This document shows positions 6,900 through 14,613 of a DNA stretch of 24,304 bases, piece by piece. The notes beneath the pieces are model-generated. The model saw only the letters and a list, made by a program, of their open reading frames with translations, did no database searches and was not told the DNA's origin. Every line of letters begins with the position of its first letter. Positions within the stretch are counted from its first letter, which is position 1. Source of the DNA: Desulfobacterales bacterium (lineage in GTDB: Bacteria; Desulfobacterota; DSM-4660; Desulfatiglandales; JALVZP01); the NCBI GenBank assembly GCA_027064285.1, contig JAMOPX010000004.1:1-24304 (forward strand). The letters are read 5' to 3'. The translations under genes and the position numbers were made by a program.

Positions 6900-9889
6900 T
6901 GTGAGAGATGTGAAAATCTTTTTTTCCATATCTTTTTCAATTCCATTATATCTTCATCTATGAGTATATTTCCCAAATATTTTATCCTGAATCTCTTTCC
7001 AGAACAAATACTGCCCACTGCTTCTATTTCATCTATTTCGGAAAACAGTTCTTCAAACTCTTTTCTTTTATCAGGAGGCACAGTTATTATAAATCTTCCC
7101 GCAGATTCTGAAAACAAAAGTCTGCTGGGCAGAAGCCCTTTTTCTTGAGGGAGCTTTTCCAAGCTAATCTCTAAACCGATCTCTCCTGCCATTGAAACCA
7201 AAGCAAGGTGTACTCCAATACCTCCTCTTCCAACGGCATGACAGCAAGAGATGAGCCCTTTTTCTATTGCTTCACTTACCTTTATGTATGTTTTCCAGAA
7301 ATCTTTTGGAGCCACCTTTGGTACATTAAGACCCACATATCCCATCATCTGATAATATTCACCTGCTCCAAGCTCATCTTTTGTTTTTCCCAGAACATAA
7401 ATTATGTCTCCTTCATTTTTGGCATCCATTGTGATGCATTTTCTTATGTCCTTTATCACGCTACAGACCGTGAACATCATGGTTGGAATGCCAGATACCT
7501 TTCTCTTTTCTCCAAAAGGCCCTTCTAAGTTTCCATCTATGTACATGCTGTCTTTTCCAGACAGAAGAGGGATCCCGTACTCTAAGCACATGTCTTTTAG
7601 TGCCAAACATGCCCTTACAAGCTGGGCAGCTTTGTACTTGCCGTCAGGATTCTTTTTTGGATCATACTGGATGTTTGGCCAGCAGAAATTATCTATGCCT
7701 CCTATGTGCCATGGATCTCCACCAACAGCAATAATCTTTCTTACAGCCTCATCTATTGTTACCGCTACCATGTGATATGTATCTATAAGGGAATAAAAAG
7801 GATTAAGAGCCTGTGTTATAGCAAAACCTCTTGTGCTTTCAAGCACAGGTCTTATCACAGCAGCATCAGACGGAACATCTCTACTCTTTCCTACAATGGG
7901 TTTTATCACGCTTCCTCCTTGAACTTCATGGTCATATTGCCTGATAATCCAGTTTCTTTCGCATATATTGGGTCTTGAAAGGAGCTCTTTTAAGAGCTCT
8001 CCATATTCTTTTGGTTCATCTATTACTGGTTCAAAAAGGCCTCTTGCCTCAGGAGGGATCCACTCTGCATCAAATTCCCATTGAGGAAATCCCATTTTCA
8101 TAAAATCCATGCTTATATATGCACATGGTTTTCCCTTGTAATACAGCTTTAGATAGCCCGAGCTGTCATATTCACCTATTACTGTGCTTTCCACAGCATG
8201 TTTTTTAGAAAGCTCTAGGAATCTCTTTATGTGCTCAGGTTTCACAGCAATAACCATTCTCTCCTGTGATTCAGAAACCCATATTTCCCATGGATCAAGG
8301 CCTTCATATTTTAGGGGAACTCTATCTAAATCTACCCTACATCCATTGCTGAATCTGGCAGACTCACCTACAGCAGAGGAAAGACCTCCTCCACCACAAT
8401 CTGTTATGAATGAAATTAAACCCTCATCCCTTGCCTCTATAAGAAAATCGTGCAGTTTTTTCTGGGTATATGGGTCTCCTATCTGCACATGTCCTGCAGG
8501 GGTGTGTTCACTGTACTCTTCTGATGCAGCAGTAACACCGTGAATGCCATCCTTTCCCACCCTTCCTCCGGACATAACTATGAGGTCTCCAGCCTTTATG
8601 CTCTTTAGATGAGCAGGTTCTCCTTTGATCTCAGAAGGCATGATTCCTGCTGCCACAACAAATACAAGGCATTTTCCAATAAAGCTTTCGTCAAAAAGCA
8701 ACAGTCCATAGATAGTGGGAACACCACTTTTATTTCCTCCATCTCTTACTCCTTCCACAACCCCGTCCAGCAGTCTTTTGGGATGAAGTCTTGGTTTTAG
8801 AGGTCCATCATAATCTCTTGGCCCAACGCAGAAGGCATATGCACCACATATTATCTTAGACCCCTTTCCTGTTCCCATGGGATCTCTATAGACTCCAACG
8901 ATACCTGTAAGTGCTCCTCCATATGCCTCCATAGTGGATGGACTATTGTGAGTTTCTCCTGTTATGCTATAAAAGTGCTTATCATCAAACCTTCCTACTC
9001 CTGCGTTATCCCATAGTACAGAAACAACCCAGTCTTTTTGCTTCTGAATCTTAAGGGTAGGTTCTTCAATGCAGACCTTAAAAAGGTTGTTTACCTGAAA
9101 TTGCTCACCCGTAAAAAGATCTTTGTATCTGAAAAGTCCTTTGAAGGTGTTGTGATTGCAGTGATCACTTCTGGCCTGAGATATATATTCCAGCTCCACA
9201 TCTGTGGGAAGATCAAGCCCGATCTTTCTTCTCTCTTCTAAGACCTCTGGTTTTGAAAAATATCTTCTTATGATCGGAATGTCCTTTTCATTGAGTGCCA
9301 AGTTCCTTTCAAAAGAGATCCTTTTTAAATCCTCGTCTGTTTCTATGTGAAATCTTTTCACCTCAGGTATGTGCCTTAATATGACCTTTGGAATGATAAA
9401 ACCTATCCCTTTTTTTAGATCCCATTCTTCTTTTGAAAAGATCCTCCATTGCTGTATAAGTTCATTGGCCAGAAGCTCTTTTGCTATCTTTTCTACCTCA
9501 TCTCTTTTCAGATTTCCTTTTATCTCATAGAGCTTGGATGTATAAACTGCTTCTCCTTTTTGGAATCTTATACTTAGAAGGTCTTCAATGGCCTCCACAG
9601 CGGTCTCTCCTGCTGCGTCCTTAACCCCTGGCCTAAAGCCCACCCATATTATCCAGTCAAATTCTCTTGCAATGGGAGAAAATGAGGAGTCCTCTGTAAC
9701 AGGATTCTGAAAGAGTTGCTGTATCTTGCTCAATTGAGACTGATCAAATTCTTTGTCTATGGTGAGGACTCTTATTATTCTTATCTGTTCTACTTCAAGC
9801 CCGAAATACTCTTTGCTTTTATTTTTAATACTGCTTCCTTCAGCATCAAACAGGCCGTCTTTCAACCTGATTTCTAACCTATGAGGCAT
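6875..9889 (-). CDS. purSL: Fused PurS-PurL phosphoribosylformylglycinamidine (FGAM) synthase
   Basis: The enzyme converts FGAR, ATP and ammonia to FGAM, the fourth step of purine synthesis. The 1004-residue protein is longer than the small bacterial PurL (about 740) and shorter than the E. coli enzyme (about 1295), because it lacks the glutaminase domain. Two PurS-like segments come first (about 3-45 and 79-150; the second contains FRPGVKDAAG). Then follow the linker/catalytic motif SDHCNH (241-246), the metal-binding GETHNSPS (311-318), and two PurM-like halves. Later blocks include the FITDCGGGGLSSAVGE segment and VGGDPWHIGG. A separate PurQ glutaminase is therefore needed; it is not in this window. 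A strong ribosome binding site (GGAGGGA) precedes the ATG. Confidence 0.93.
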   Translation of the reverse strand: MPHRLEIRLKDGLFDAEGSSIKNKSKEYFGLEVEQIRIIRVLTIDKEFDQSQLSKIQQLFQNPVTEDSSFSPIAREFDWIIWVGFRPGVKDAAGETAVEAIEDLLSIRFQKGEAVYTSKLYEIKGNLKRDEVEKIAKELLANELIQQWRIFSKEEWDLKKGIGFIIPKVILRHIPEVKRFHIETDEDLKRISFERNLALNEKDIPIIRRYFSKPEVLEERRKIGLDLPTDVELEYISQARSDHCNHNTFKGLFRYKDLFTGEQFQVNNLFKVCIEEPTLKIQKQKDWVVSVLWDNAGVGRFDDKHFYSITGETHNSPSTMEAYGGALTGIVGVYRDPMGTGKGSKIICGAYAFCVGPRDYDGPLKPRLHPKRLLDGVVEGVRDGGNKSGVPTIYGLLLFDESFIGKCLVFVVAAGIMPSEIKGEPAHLKSIKAGDLIVMSGGRVGKDGIHGVTAASEEYSEHTPAGHVQIGDPYTQKKLHDFLIEARDEGLISFITDCGGGGLSSAVGESARFSNGCRVDLDRVPLKYEGLDPWEIWVSESQERMVIAVKPEHIKRFLELSKKHAVESTVIGEYDSSGYLKLYYKGKPCAYISMDFMKMGFPQWEFDAEWIPPEARGLFEPVIDEPKEYGELLKELLSRPNICERNWIIRQYDHEVQGGSVIKPIVGKSRDVPSDAAVIRPVLESTRGFAITQALNPFYSLIDTYHMVAVTIDEAVRKIIAVGGDPWHIGGIDNFCWPNIQYDPKKNPDGKYKAAQLVRACLALKDMCLEYGIPLLSGKDSMYIDGNLEGPFGEKRKVSGIPTMMFTVCSVIKDIRKCITMDAKNEGDIIYVLGKTKDELGAGEYYQMMGYVGLNVPKVAPKDFWKTYIKVSEAIEKGLISCCHAVGRGGIGVHLALVSMAGEIGLEISLEKLPQEKGLLPSRLLFSESAGRFIITVPPDKRKEFEELFSEIDEIEAVGSICSGKRFRIKYLGNILIDEDIMELKKIWKKRFSHLSQSMFEKSF

Positions 9890-9897
9890 AAAATCCC

Positions 9898-9932
9898 TCC
9901 TGAAAACTGATGCTTGATATTAGCATTCAGGA
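9898..9932. repeat. Interrupted dyad overlapping purSL promoter and ribosome binding site
   Basis: TCCTGA (9898-9903) pairs with TCAGGA (9927-9932). Inside it ATGCT (9910-9914) pairs with AGCAT (9922-9926) around a seven-base centre. A six-base bulge (9904-9909) sits on one side only. The dyad covers the candidate purSL -10 and part of its Shine-Dalgarno. It could be an operator; as RNA it would only form if transcription began further upstream. Confidence 0.4.
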
Positions 9933-9946
9933 GTTTAACATCTCAA
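9917..9946 (-). promoter_or_regulatory. Candidate extended -10 promoter for purSL
   Basis: On the minus strand TTGAGA (9946 to 9941) and TAATAT (9922 to 9917) are 18 bases apart, and TGC directly precedes the -10, forming an extended -10. The start point would be near 9910, leaving a leader of about 20 bases with the strong Shine-Dalgarno. This explains the minus-strand gene of the divergent spacer. I see no equally good promoter for the plus-strand phosphatase gene. Confidence 0.5.
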
Positions 9947-9988
9947 GACTATTTTCAAAAGAAATAATAAAATGATAATAATAATGAT

Positions 9989-10900
9989 ATGAAAAAAATA
10001 GCTGCTTCCTTAGATATTGGTTCTTATACAGCAAGGATGCTTGTGGCACAAATACTGACTGATAAGAGAGATTTTTTGCCTCTTGCCAGAGAAAGAGACT
10101 ACATTAACGTGGCAGATTTTTATGAGAAAGACATAGGAATAATAAAACAAAAGGCAATAGAAAACACTGTGATGGTTTTAAAAAAATTTTTAAAAAAGGC
10201 TGAAAAATTGAGAGTACAGGAGTTTTATCCTATCGCAACAGGGGTTATAAGAGAGGCAAAAAATAGAGAGGAATTTATTGCTCAGCTAAAAGCCCTGACA
10301 GGTATAGAAGCAATTGTTATATCAGGAAAAAAAGAGGCCTGTCTTACTGCAAAAGGAGTAATTCACTCTCTTAGACTTAAAAAAGATATCCCTTTTGTGA
10401 TAGTTGATATAGGAGGTGGAAGCACAGAGTTTTTTATCAAAACAGAAACCATACCTTATATATGTTCAATCCCTTTGGGAGCAGCTGTTCTTCAAAACAG
10501 GGATAACGCGGCTTCTTATGTGAGAGATGTGCTGAAAAAAAATCTTGGTAATATTGCTTTTAAAACAGAAAAGCTCATAGGAACAGGAGGAACCATAACC
10601 AGCCTGGTGGCAATGGCACATAGCATATCATTTGATAAAGTGTGTCCAGAGAATTTAAATGGTAAGATTTTGACATTAAAGCAGGTAAGAAAGCTATTTG
10701 AAGAGCTGATCCGTATGAGTCTGCAAGAGATGGTTTACAAGTTTGGCTTGGATAAAAATAGAGCAAAGGTTATAATACCAGGCACTGTTATCCTGTTAAG
10801 GATAATGGAATTTTTTGGATTTTCGCAAGTAATAGCTTCGCTCTCAGATATATTGGAGGGCATAATACTTAAGCCTGAGATATTAAAAAAGGAGATATGA
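9989..10900 (+). CDS. Ppx/GppA family phosphatase
   Basis: This is a single-domain exopolyphosphatase / pppGpp phosphohydrolase of 303 residues with the actin-like ASKHA fold. Visible motifs are the N-terminal phosphate loop DIGSYTARMLVA (9-20), ATGVIREAKNREEF (83-96), ISGKKEA containing the likely catalytic Glu (E116), the second phosphate loop DIGGGSTEF (140-148) and GTGGTITSL. It lacks the C-terminal domains of E. coli Ppx (513 residues), as many bacterial relatives do. It is the first gene of the plus-strand run and ends two bases before guaB. Whether it acts on polyphosphate or pppGpp cannot be told from sequence. The GMP synthesis genes behind it make a link to guanine nucleotide balance attractive, but this is inference. 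No Shine-Dalgarno precedes the ATG. Confidence 0.88.
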   Translation: MKKIAASLDIGSYTARMLVAQILTDKRDFLPLARERDYINVADFYEKDIGIIKQKAIENTVMVLKKFLKKAEKLRVQEFYPIATGVIREAKNREEFIAQLKALTGIEAIVISGKKEACLTAKGVIHSLRLKKDIPFVIVDIGGGSTEFFIKTETIPYICSIPLGAAVLQNRDNAASYVRDVLKKNLGNIAFKTEKLIGTGGTITSLVAMAHSISFDKVCPENLNGKILTLKQVRKLFEELIRMSLQEMVYKFGLDKNRAKVIIPGTVILLRIMEFFGFSQVIASLSDILEGIILKPEILKKEI

Positions 10901-10901
10901 G

Positions 10902-12368
10902 ATGAGTGGTAAATTCAAATATGCATATACCTTTGATGATCTTTTGCTTGTTCCGAAGTACTCTGAAGTTCTTCCAAGTGAAGTGGATGTAAGCACAAGG
11001 CTTAGCAGAAATATAAGGTTAAATATCCCATTGATAAGTGCTGCAATGGATACGGTTACAGAATCTGCAACTGCTATAACAATGGCAAGACATGGAGGAA
11101 TAGGGATAATACATAGAAATATGAGTATAGAAAGGCAGAAAACAGAGGTTGAGAGGGTAAAGAAGTCAGAAAGTGGTATGATCATTGATCCTGTTACTGT
11201 AAATCCAGATCAGAGCATAAGAGAAGTTCTAAGTATAATGGAGAAATTTAAGATCTCTGGTGTTCCTGTTGTGGAAGAAGATAATAAATTAGTAGGAATT
11301 ATAACTAATAGGGATCTGAGGTTTGAAACAGATCTAGATCAGAAGGCTGGCAATGTTATGACAAAAGACAATCTCATAACCGCAAATGAAGGTATTACCT
11401 TAGAGGAGTCCAAAAGGATATTGCATGAACATAGGATAGAAAAGCTCCTTATAGTAGATGAGGAGGGTAGGCTTAAGGGACTTATAACCATAAAAGATAT
11501 AGAAAAGATAAAAAAATATCCTAACTCTTGCAAAGACCAGTTTGGAAGACTTAGGGTAGGAGCTGCTGTTGGAGTAGGATCAGACATGGAAGAAAGGGTT
11601 TCAGCGCTTGTTGAGGCAAATGTTGATGTGGTTGTAGTGGATGCAGCACATGGTTATTCTAAAAATGTAATAAAGACAGTAGAAAAGATAAAGATTTTAT
11701 TTCCAGCCTTAGAGGTAATAGCAGGTAATGTGGCAACCCCAGATGGAATAAAGGCGCTTGTAGATGCAGGCGCAGATGCGATCAAGGTAGGGGTTGGCCC
11801 AGGGTCTATATGCACTACACGAATAGTAGCCGGGGTTGGTGTGCCTCAAATGACAGCTATAATGGAGTGTTCAGAAGAGGCAAAAAAATATGATATCCCG
11901 ATTATTGCAGACGGAGGAATAAAGTATTCAGGAGATATAACAAAGGCAATAGCAGGTGGTGCAGATTCAGTTATGATAGGAAGCCTTTTTGCTGGCACAG
12001 AAGAAAGTCCAGGAGAGTTCATAATATATCAAGGAAGAACATACAAGCTTTACAGAGGAATGGGTTCTCTTGAGGCAATGAAAGAAGGAAGCAAAGACAG
12101 ATACATGTGTATGGAAACAGAAGGATCTGATAAGCTTGTTCCAGAAGGTATAGTGGGAAAGGTTCCATACAGAGGCCCATTAGCAGATAATATCTTTCAG
12201 TTAGTAGGGGGGCTTAAGTCAGGAATGGGATACTTGGGATGTCGCACCATAAAAGAGCTTCAGGAGAAGGCAGAATTTGTAAAAATCACCCCTGCTGGTT
12301 TAAGAGAAAGCCATGTCCATGATGTGATAATAACAAAAGAAGCGCCAAATTATAGGGTAGAACAGTAA
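10902..12368 (+). CDS. guaB: Inosine-5'-monophosphate dehydrogenase
   Basis: The enzyme oxidises IMP to XMP with NAD+, the first committed step to GMP. The 488 residues match the E. coli length. The (beta/alpha)8 core is interrupted by two CBS domains (about 95-205), where adenine and guanine nucleotides usually act as regulators. The catalytic loop GPGSICTTRIVAGVGVPQ carries the nucleophile C304. NAD and IMP segments include AGNVATPDG and IIADGGIKYSGD, and the mobile flap follows YRGMGSLEAM. GGAGAT lies eight bases before the ATG. The gene follows the phosphatase by one base and precedes guaA by one base, so the two GMP synthesis steps are made together. Confidence 0.98.
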   Translation: MSGKFKYAYTFDDLLLVPKYSEVLPSEVDVSTRLSRNIRLNIPLISAAMDTVTESATAITMARHGGIGIIHRNMSIERQKTEVERVKKSESGMIIDPVTVNPDQSIREVLSIMEKFKISGVPVVEEDNKLVGIITNRDLRFETDLDQKAGNVMTKDNLITANEGITLEESKRILHEHRIEKLLIVDEEGRLKGLITIKDIEKIKKYPNSCKDQFGRLRVGAAVGVGSDMEERVSALVEANVDVVVVDAAHGYSKNVIKTVEKIKILFPALEVIAGNVATPDGIKALVDAGADAIKVGVGPGSICTTRIVAGVGVPQMTAIMECSEEAKKYDIPIIADGGIKYSGDITKAIAGGADSVMIGSLFAGTEESPGEFIIYQGRTYKLYRGMGSLEAMKEGSKDRYMCMETEGSDKLVPEGIVGKVPYRGPLADNIFQLVGGLKSGMGYLGCRTIKELQEKAEFVKITPAGLRESHVHDVIITKEAPNYRVEQ

Positions 12369-12369
12369 G

Positions 12370-13911
12370 ATGCGAGAAAAGATACTTGTCTTAGATTTTG
12401 GTTCACAATACACACAGCTTATAGCAAGAAGAGTAAGAGAGGCAAAGGTATATAGTGAAATTCACCCCTATAACATGTCTTTAAAGGAGATTCTCTCTTT
12501 TAACCCAAAAGGCATAATACTTTCTGGTGGGCCTGCCAGTGTGTATGAAAAAGATGCTCCTATTCCAGAAAAGGAGATCTTTTCTTTGGGAATCCCTATC
12601 TTAGGTATATGCTATGGTCTGCAGATAATATGTTACCTGTTTAATGGTAAAGTAAGTGGTTCTGAAAAAAGGGAATACGGAAGTGCATTTATAAAGGTGT
12701 TGGACAATAAGGATCTTTTTTCTGGATTTCAGATAGGAGATAAATTAAAGGTCTGGATGAGTCATGGAGATAAGGTAGAGCAAATCCCATCTGGCTTTGT
12801 AAAGCTTGCAGAAAGCGAAAATAGTCCATTTGCTGCAATAGCAAACAGGGAAAAGCAGATATATGGGGTTCAGTTTCATCCAGAGGTGGTTCATACTCCA
12901 AAAGGAATGCAGATACTAAAGAATTTTCTCTATAAGATATGTGATTGTGAGCCTTCCTGGAGCATGTCTTCCTTTGTAGAAGATGCTGTAAAGACTATAA
13001 AAGAAAAAGTCGGGGAAGAGAAGGTGATATGCGCCCTTTCAGGAGGGGTGGATTCTTCAGTCACAGCAGCCCTTGTAAACAGAGCAATTGGAAAAAATCT
13101 GATCTGTGTTTTTATAGACAATGGTTTGTTGAGAAAAAATGAGCCTGATAAAGTAAAAAAGGTGTTTGAAAAGACACTGAATCTGAATTTCCACTTTGTT
13201 GATGCAAGAGAGCAGTTTTTAAATGCATTAAAAGGGGTTACAGATCCTGAAAAGAAAAGAAAGATAATAGGCGAACTTTTTATCAGGGTTTTTGAAAAAA
13301 AGGCCAAGGAGTTTGGCAATATCCGTTATCTTGCTCAGGGGACCCTCTACCCTGATGTAATAGAAAGTGTTTCATTTAAAGGCCCTTCAGCTACTATAAA
13401 AAGCCACCATAATGTAGGAGGACTACCTGAAAAGATGAATCTGGAACTTATAGAGCCTTTGAGAGAACTCTTTAAAGACGAGGTAAGAAGATTAGGGGCT
13501 GAGTTAGGTCTTCCAAGAGAAATACTTTTAAGGCATCCATTTCCTGGCCCTGGTCTTGCTGTAAGGATCCTTGGTGAGGTTACAGAGCAGAGATTAGAGC
13601 TTGTAAGAGAAGCTGATAGCATTGTGGTGGAAGAGATCAAAAAAGCAGGTCTTTATGAACAGGTATGGCAGGCATTTGCTGTGTTGCTTCCTGTAAAAAG
13701 CGTGGGGGTTATGGGCGATGAGAGAACCTATGAGCATGTGGTAGCTGTAAGAATTGTAGATAGCCAAGATGCAATGACAGCAGACTGGAGTCGGATTCCT
13801 TATAATGTCTTAGAAAGAATATCCAACAGGATTATAAATACCATAAAAGGGATTAATAGGGTGGTATATGATATCTCCTCCAAGCCTCCGAGTACCATAG
13901 AATGGGAATAA
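12370..13911 (+). CDS. guaA: GMP synthase (glutamine-hydrolysing)
   Basis: The enzyme aminates XMP to GMP using ATP and glutamine. The 513-residue protein has the class I glutamine amidotransferase domain first, with the catalytic triad C81 (GICYGLQ), H170 and E172 (GVQFHPEVVHT). The ATP pyrophosphatase domain follows with the PP-loop SGGVDSS (224-230), and then the dimerisation domain ending in the conserved SSKPPSTIEWE. All active-site elements are present. The start is one base after the guaB stop. The end overlaps the following phosphorylase gene by ten bases, which suggests translational coupling. Confidence 0.98.
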   Translation: MREKILVLDFGSQYTQLIARRVREAKVYSEIHPYNMSLKEILSFNPKGIILSGGPASVYEKDAPIPEKEIFSLGIPILGICYGLQIICYLFNGKVSGSEKREYGSAFIKVLDNKDLFSGFQIGDKLKVWMSHGDKVEQIPSGFVKLAESENSPFAAIANREKQIYGVQFHPEVVHTPKGMQILKNFLYKICDCEPSWSMSSFVEDAVKTIKEKVGEEKVICALSGGVDSSVTAALVNRAIGKNLICVFIDNGLLRKNEPDKVKKVFEKTLNLNFHFVDAREQFLNALKGVTDPEKKRKIIGELFIRVFEKKAKEFGNIRYLAQGTLYPDVIESVSFKGPSATIKSHHNVGGLPEKMNLELIEPLRELFKDEVRRLGAELGLPREILLRHPFPGPGLAVRILGEVTEQRLELVREADSIVVEEIKKAGLYEQVWQAFAVLLPVKSVGVMGDERTYEHVVAVRIVDSQDAMTADWSRIPYNVLERISNRIINTIKGINRVVYDISSKPPSTIEWE

Positions 13912-14609
13912 TTAAACCAATAAAAAGAAAGAGAGATCCTGACATATCAGAAAATGCCATTATGATTATGCCAAAAAGAGAACTGAATCGTTTTGTCGCT
14001 TCCTTAGATGTAAAAGATTATGGTGAACTGGATGGTTGTCTTTACAGACTTTATGTTGGTCCAAAGGGAATCGCCATATGTGGGCCTTTTTTGGGAGCAC
14101 CTCAGGCAGTATTGGGCCTTGAAAGACTTATAGCACTTGGGGCAAAGAAGATATGGGTCTTTAGCTGGTGTGGTTCTCTTAATAAAGATATACATATAGG
14201 AGATACAGTGATTCCTACACATGCATTTTCAGAAGAAGGCACATCCCAACACTATCCTCTGGATTTTGATCCTCTCCCAGATAAGGATATGATATCTAAG
14301 ATAAAGAATGAACTCTCTTCACAAGATATTCCTTTTTTTGAAGGGCCATTATTAACAACTGATGCGCCATACAGAGAAACAAAAGAGAAAATAAAAGAAT
14401 ATCAAAAAAAAGGGGCACTTGGTATAGACATGGAGATATCTGCCCTTATAAGGGTAGCGAATTTTCGAGCTGTATCTATTGCAGGGATTTTTGTAGTTTC
14501 AGACGAGCTTTTTTCAGGCAAATGGAAGCCTGGCTTTTCAAGTTTTGAATTAAAAAGCACATCTAAGAAGGTTCTTGAATTGATACTTAAATTGGCAATG
14601 AAGGAGTAA
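13902..14609 (+). CDS. Nucleoside phosphorylase family protein (uridine/purine type)
   Basis: This is a 235-residue member of the PNP/UDP (hexameric NP-I) family, which cleaves nucleosides with phosphate to free base and ribose 1-phosphate. It has the phosphate-site segment with FLGAPQAV (63-70), a glycine-rich strand SWCGSLN (88-94), the ribose-binding GIDMEISAL (174-182, E178) and VVSDELF with the likely catalytic Asp (D201). The ATG lies ten bases inside the guaA end; the frame has no comparable alternative start. The substrate is not evident. Its place behind guaA and its distance from classical uridine phosphorylase leave purine, pyrimidine or modified nucleosides possible. A futalosine or MTA/SAH nucleosidase role is not supported by anything specific I can see. 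Confidence 0.8.
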   Translation: MGIIKPIKRKRDPDISENAIMIMPKRELNRFVASLDVKDYGELDGCLYRLYVGPKGIAICGPFLGAPQAVLGLERLIALGAKKIWVFSWCGSLNKDIHIGDTVIPTHAFSEEGTSQHYPLDFDPLPDKDMISKIKNELSSQDIPFFEGPLLTTDAPYRETKEKIKEYQKKGALGIDMEISALIRVANFRAVSIAGIFVVSDELFSGKWKPGFSSFELKSTSKKVLELILKLAMKE

Positions 14610-14613
14610 TACT

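Noticed and set aside
9967..9987. ATA/AAT trinucleotide run before the phosphatase gene as a contingency repeat
   Set aside because: Too short and imperfect for slippage control; fits the AT-rich spacer composition.
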